Part shown: one piece after another, positions 62,892 to 64,000 of the stretch | How positions within the stretch are numbered: position 1 is the first letter of the stretch | Layout of the letters: the number at the start of each line of letters is the position of its first letter | DNA from: Hyphomicrobiales bacterium | GTDB lineage: Bacteria > Pseudomonadota > Alphaproteobacteria > Rhizobiales > Rhizobiaceae | Assembly (NCBI GenBank): GCA_900472485.1 | Contig: UCII01000026.1 | Location: forward strand, 62,001-126,000 | Length of the DNA: 64,000 nt | Direction of reading: 5' to 3' | The notes under the pieces: generated by a model | The model's database searches: none | What the model saw: the letters and a program-made list of their open reading frames with translations, nothing else | Told to the model about the DNA's origin: nothing | Translations under genes and position numbers: made by a program

Positions 62892-63620
62892 ATGCAGGAC
62901 AAGGATGCGCTCAGCAAAACCGAGGCGGCTTACTGGCTGTTGCGACGCGACATCCTCAATACCAAGCTAAGGCCTGGTGCGTCCCTGCGGTTGACCGCCC
63001 TTCGGGATATCTACGGCCTCGGCTGGACGCCGCTTCGCGAGGCCCTGTCGCGGCTGGAGGCCGAAAAGCTTGTTACTGCGATCAGCAATCGCGGCTTCGC
63101 TGTCGCTCCGGTATCGCGGGCCGAACTGGAGGACCTGACGCGGGCGCGCATGGTCGTGGAACTGCCGCTTCTCATGGAGTCGATCGAGAAGGGTGGCCCG
63201 GATTGGGAATCGGCTGTCGTCACCGCACATTATCGCCTCTCACGCTGCAAGATCGTGCCTGACTCCGCCTCGGAGGAGATGGCGGACGAATGGGATGAGA
63301 AGCACAGTGCCTTTCACGCTGCGCTTGTCAGCGCGGCAACGTCGAACTGGCTTCAGCGTTTCCAGTCCACCATCTCGGATCAACTTCGCCGCCACCATCG
63401 CTTTCTCGGTCTTGCGCCGACGCAGCGCGCGGCTGCCGGCCTTTCGATCGGCTATGAAAAAGCGGTTGCCGCTTTGCAGGACGCCATGGCGATCGAGCAT
63501 CATACGGCATTGATGGACGCGGCCCTCGACCGGGATCTGGAACGTGCCAGAGTGCTAATGACCGAACACATCGGTTATACGCTGCAGGTTTATATTCGCT
63601 CGGAGAATCATGGGCGTTAG
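62892..63620 (+). CDS. GntR/FadR-type regulator (FCD domain)
   Basis: 242 residues. The winged helix (SLRLTALRDIYGLGWTPLRE) and the FCD domain, with candidate metal-binding histidines in DEKHSAFHAALVSAATSNWL and IEHHTALMDAAL, are clear. The ATG at 62892 is chosen over an in-frame upstream start because a GAGG-type site precedes it. It is divergent from the TrpXYZ-kynurenine operon and probably controls it in response to a pathway metabolite. Confidence 0.9.
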   Translation: MQDKDALSKTEAAYWLLRRDILNTKLRPGASLRLTALRDIYGLGWTPLREALSRLEAEKLVTAISNRGFAVAPVSRAELEDLTRARMVVELPLLMESIEKGGPDWESAVVTAHYRLSRCKIVPDSASEEMADEWDEKHSAFHAALVSAATSNWLQRFQSTISDQLRRHHRFLGLAPTQRAAAGLSIGYEKAVAALQDAMAIEHHTALMDAALDRDLERARVLMTEHIGYTLQVYIRSENHGR

Positions 63621-63878
63621 GTCGAAACCCGATCATCGGTCAGCTGGAACGTCTGGAGCCTGAGATATCTCCGCCTGCAGGTTTTCGTCGGGAAGCCGCT
63701 CGTCAGCGACGTCAAGAGATGTTGAAACAGTCTCGCCGGCGTGGTTCCGCCGCTATCGATATCGAACGCGGACTGAACCTATTGCAGGGTCTTCCCAGCC
63801 CTTTTGAATGATTGCAACTCCATCGGTTCGGTTCCCATCAGGGTGTTCATTCGGGGTCTGCCTGGGGTCCGCGATCGG
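63621..63878. other. 258-bp gap between convergent genes
   Basis: I see no supported gene, terminator or repeat. A 69-residue open frame covers part of it on the minus strand but resembles no protein and overlaps the better-supported oxidoreductase end in another frame. Confidence 0.45.
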
Positions 63879-64000
63879 TCATTGCCCAAAACGGCTGGGT
63901 AGAAAAGGGCATGCATTGTCGCTGATGCGACGTTCCAATGCGTCGAGTACCAGATCCGCGGTTTTGGGGGCTGCCGCGATGCCGACATGCCCGTGGCCGA
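63879..64000 (-). CDS. FAD-dependent oxidoreductase, C-terminal fragment
   Basis: The frame is open from the window edge to a TGA at 63879-63881 and gives about 40 residues. GHGHVGIAAAPKTADLVLDA followed by a PFLPSRFGQ end matches the C-terminus of DadA/glycine-oxidase-type FAD oxidoreductases, in which GHGH-x-G closes over the flavin. The N-terminus lies outside the window. It is convergent with the GntR gene. The substrate is probably an amino acid, by family only. Confidence 0.65.
   Translation of the reverse strand, partial: GHGHVGIAAAPKTADLVLDALERRISDNACPFLPSRFGQ

Noticed and set aside
63779..63988. 69-codon minus-strand frame near the right edge
   Set aside because: Another minus-strand frame over the same bases matches the C-terminus of FAD oxidoreductases much better.

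Overview
The window reads as ordinary chromosomal DNA of a Rhizobium-group alphaproteobacterium. It is GC-rich and densely coded, with many Rhizobiales-typical families (DUF992, DUF779, GCG_CRPN, DUF2161, MocR, OxyR next to KatG). I see no rRNA, tRNA, CRISPR array, insertion sequence or phage gene. Both ends cut a gene: a TetR regulator at the left and the C-terminus of a FAD-dependent oxidoreductase at the right.

Layout. 1-5093: TetR regulator, three palindromic operators, PspA/IM30 and YiaA/B membrane-stress proteins, and an LplT-PlsC-acyl-ACP-synthetase fusion, together a plausible membrane-repair group. 5190-8433 (minus): operon of a DUF4173 membrane protein, an OmpR-type response regulator and a histidine kinase. 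8434-9127: long gap with strong inverted repeats, followed by a GAF-GGDEF diguanylate cyclase. 10946-18683: exported protein, serine hydrolase, acetyltransferase, AraC regulator, leuA (possible leucine-rich leader upstream), saccharopine-dehydrogenase/DUF4166 protein coupled to a DCC protein, and a GCG_CRPN protein. 18859-24315: PAP2 phosphatase, a GAF/Fis regulator without an AAA+ domain, aldehyde dehydrogenase, DUF779, DJ-1-like and ribbon-helix-helix proteins.

24324-29168: TetR and divergent hydrolase, a PhnA-like protein without zinc cysteines, an aldo/keto reductase lacking two catalytic residues, and a CsbD / BON / DUF992 stress group. 29250-33131: katG and divergent oxyR, then a small ORF behind a long AT-rich palindrome. 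33306-39647: five-gene minus operon (dihydroxyphthalate-decarboxylase-like protein, polar amino-acid ABC transporter, M20 amidohydrolase) with a divergent MocR regulator. 39657-43205: small polysaccharide operon (flippase, glycosyltransferase, acyltransferase). 43381-46798: DnaJ-domain protein, DegP-like protease, DUF2161 protein.

46937-54865: carbohydrate locus of a GntR regulator, GH2 beta-mannosidase and GH94-type phosphorylase, divergent from uxuA (mannonate dehydratase). 55051-57706: PAS-GGDEF-EAL protein and a glyoxalase-like protein. 57788-63620: five-gene minus operon joining a TrpXYZ-type ABC importer to kynureninase and a kynurenine-formamidase-like hydrolase, with a divergent GntR regulator.

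No region looks like a wholly unknown defence or mobile system. The strongest leads are gene pairings that predict substrates (kynurenine import, N-acyl aromatic compound import, beta-mannosyl-uronate use), regulators matched to clear operators, a probable pseudo-enzyme and a candidate structured RNA.
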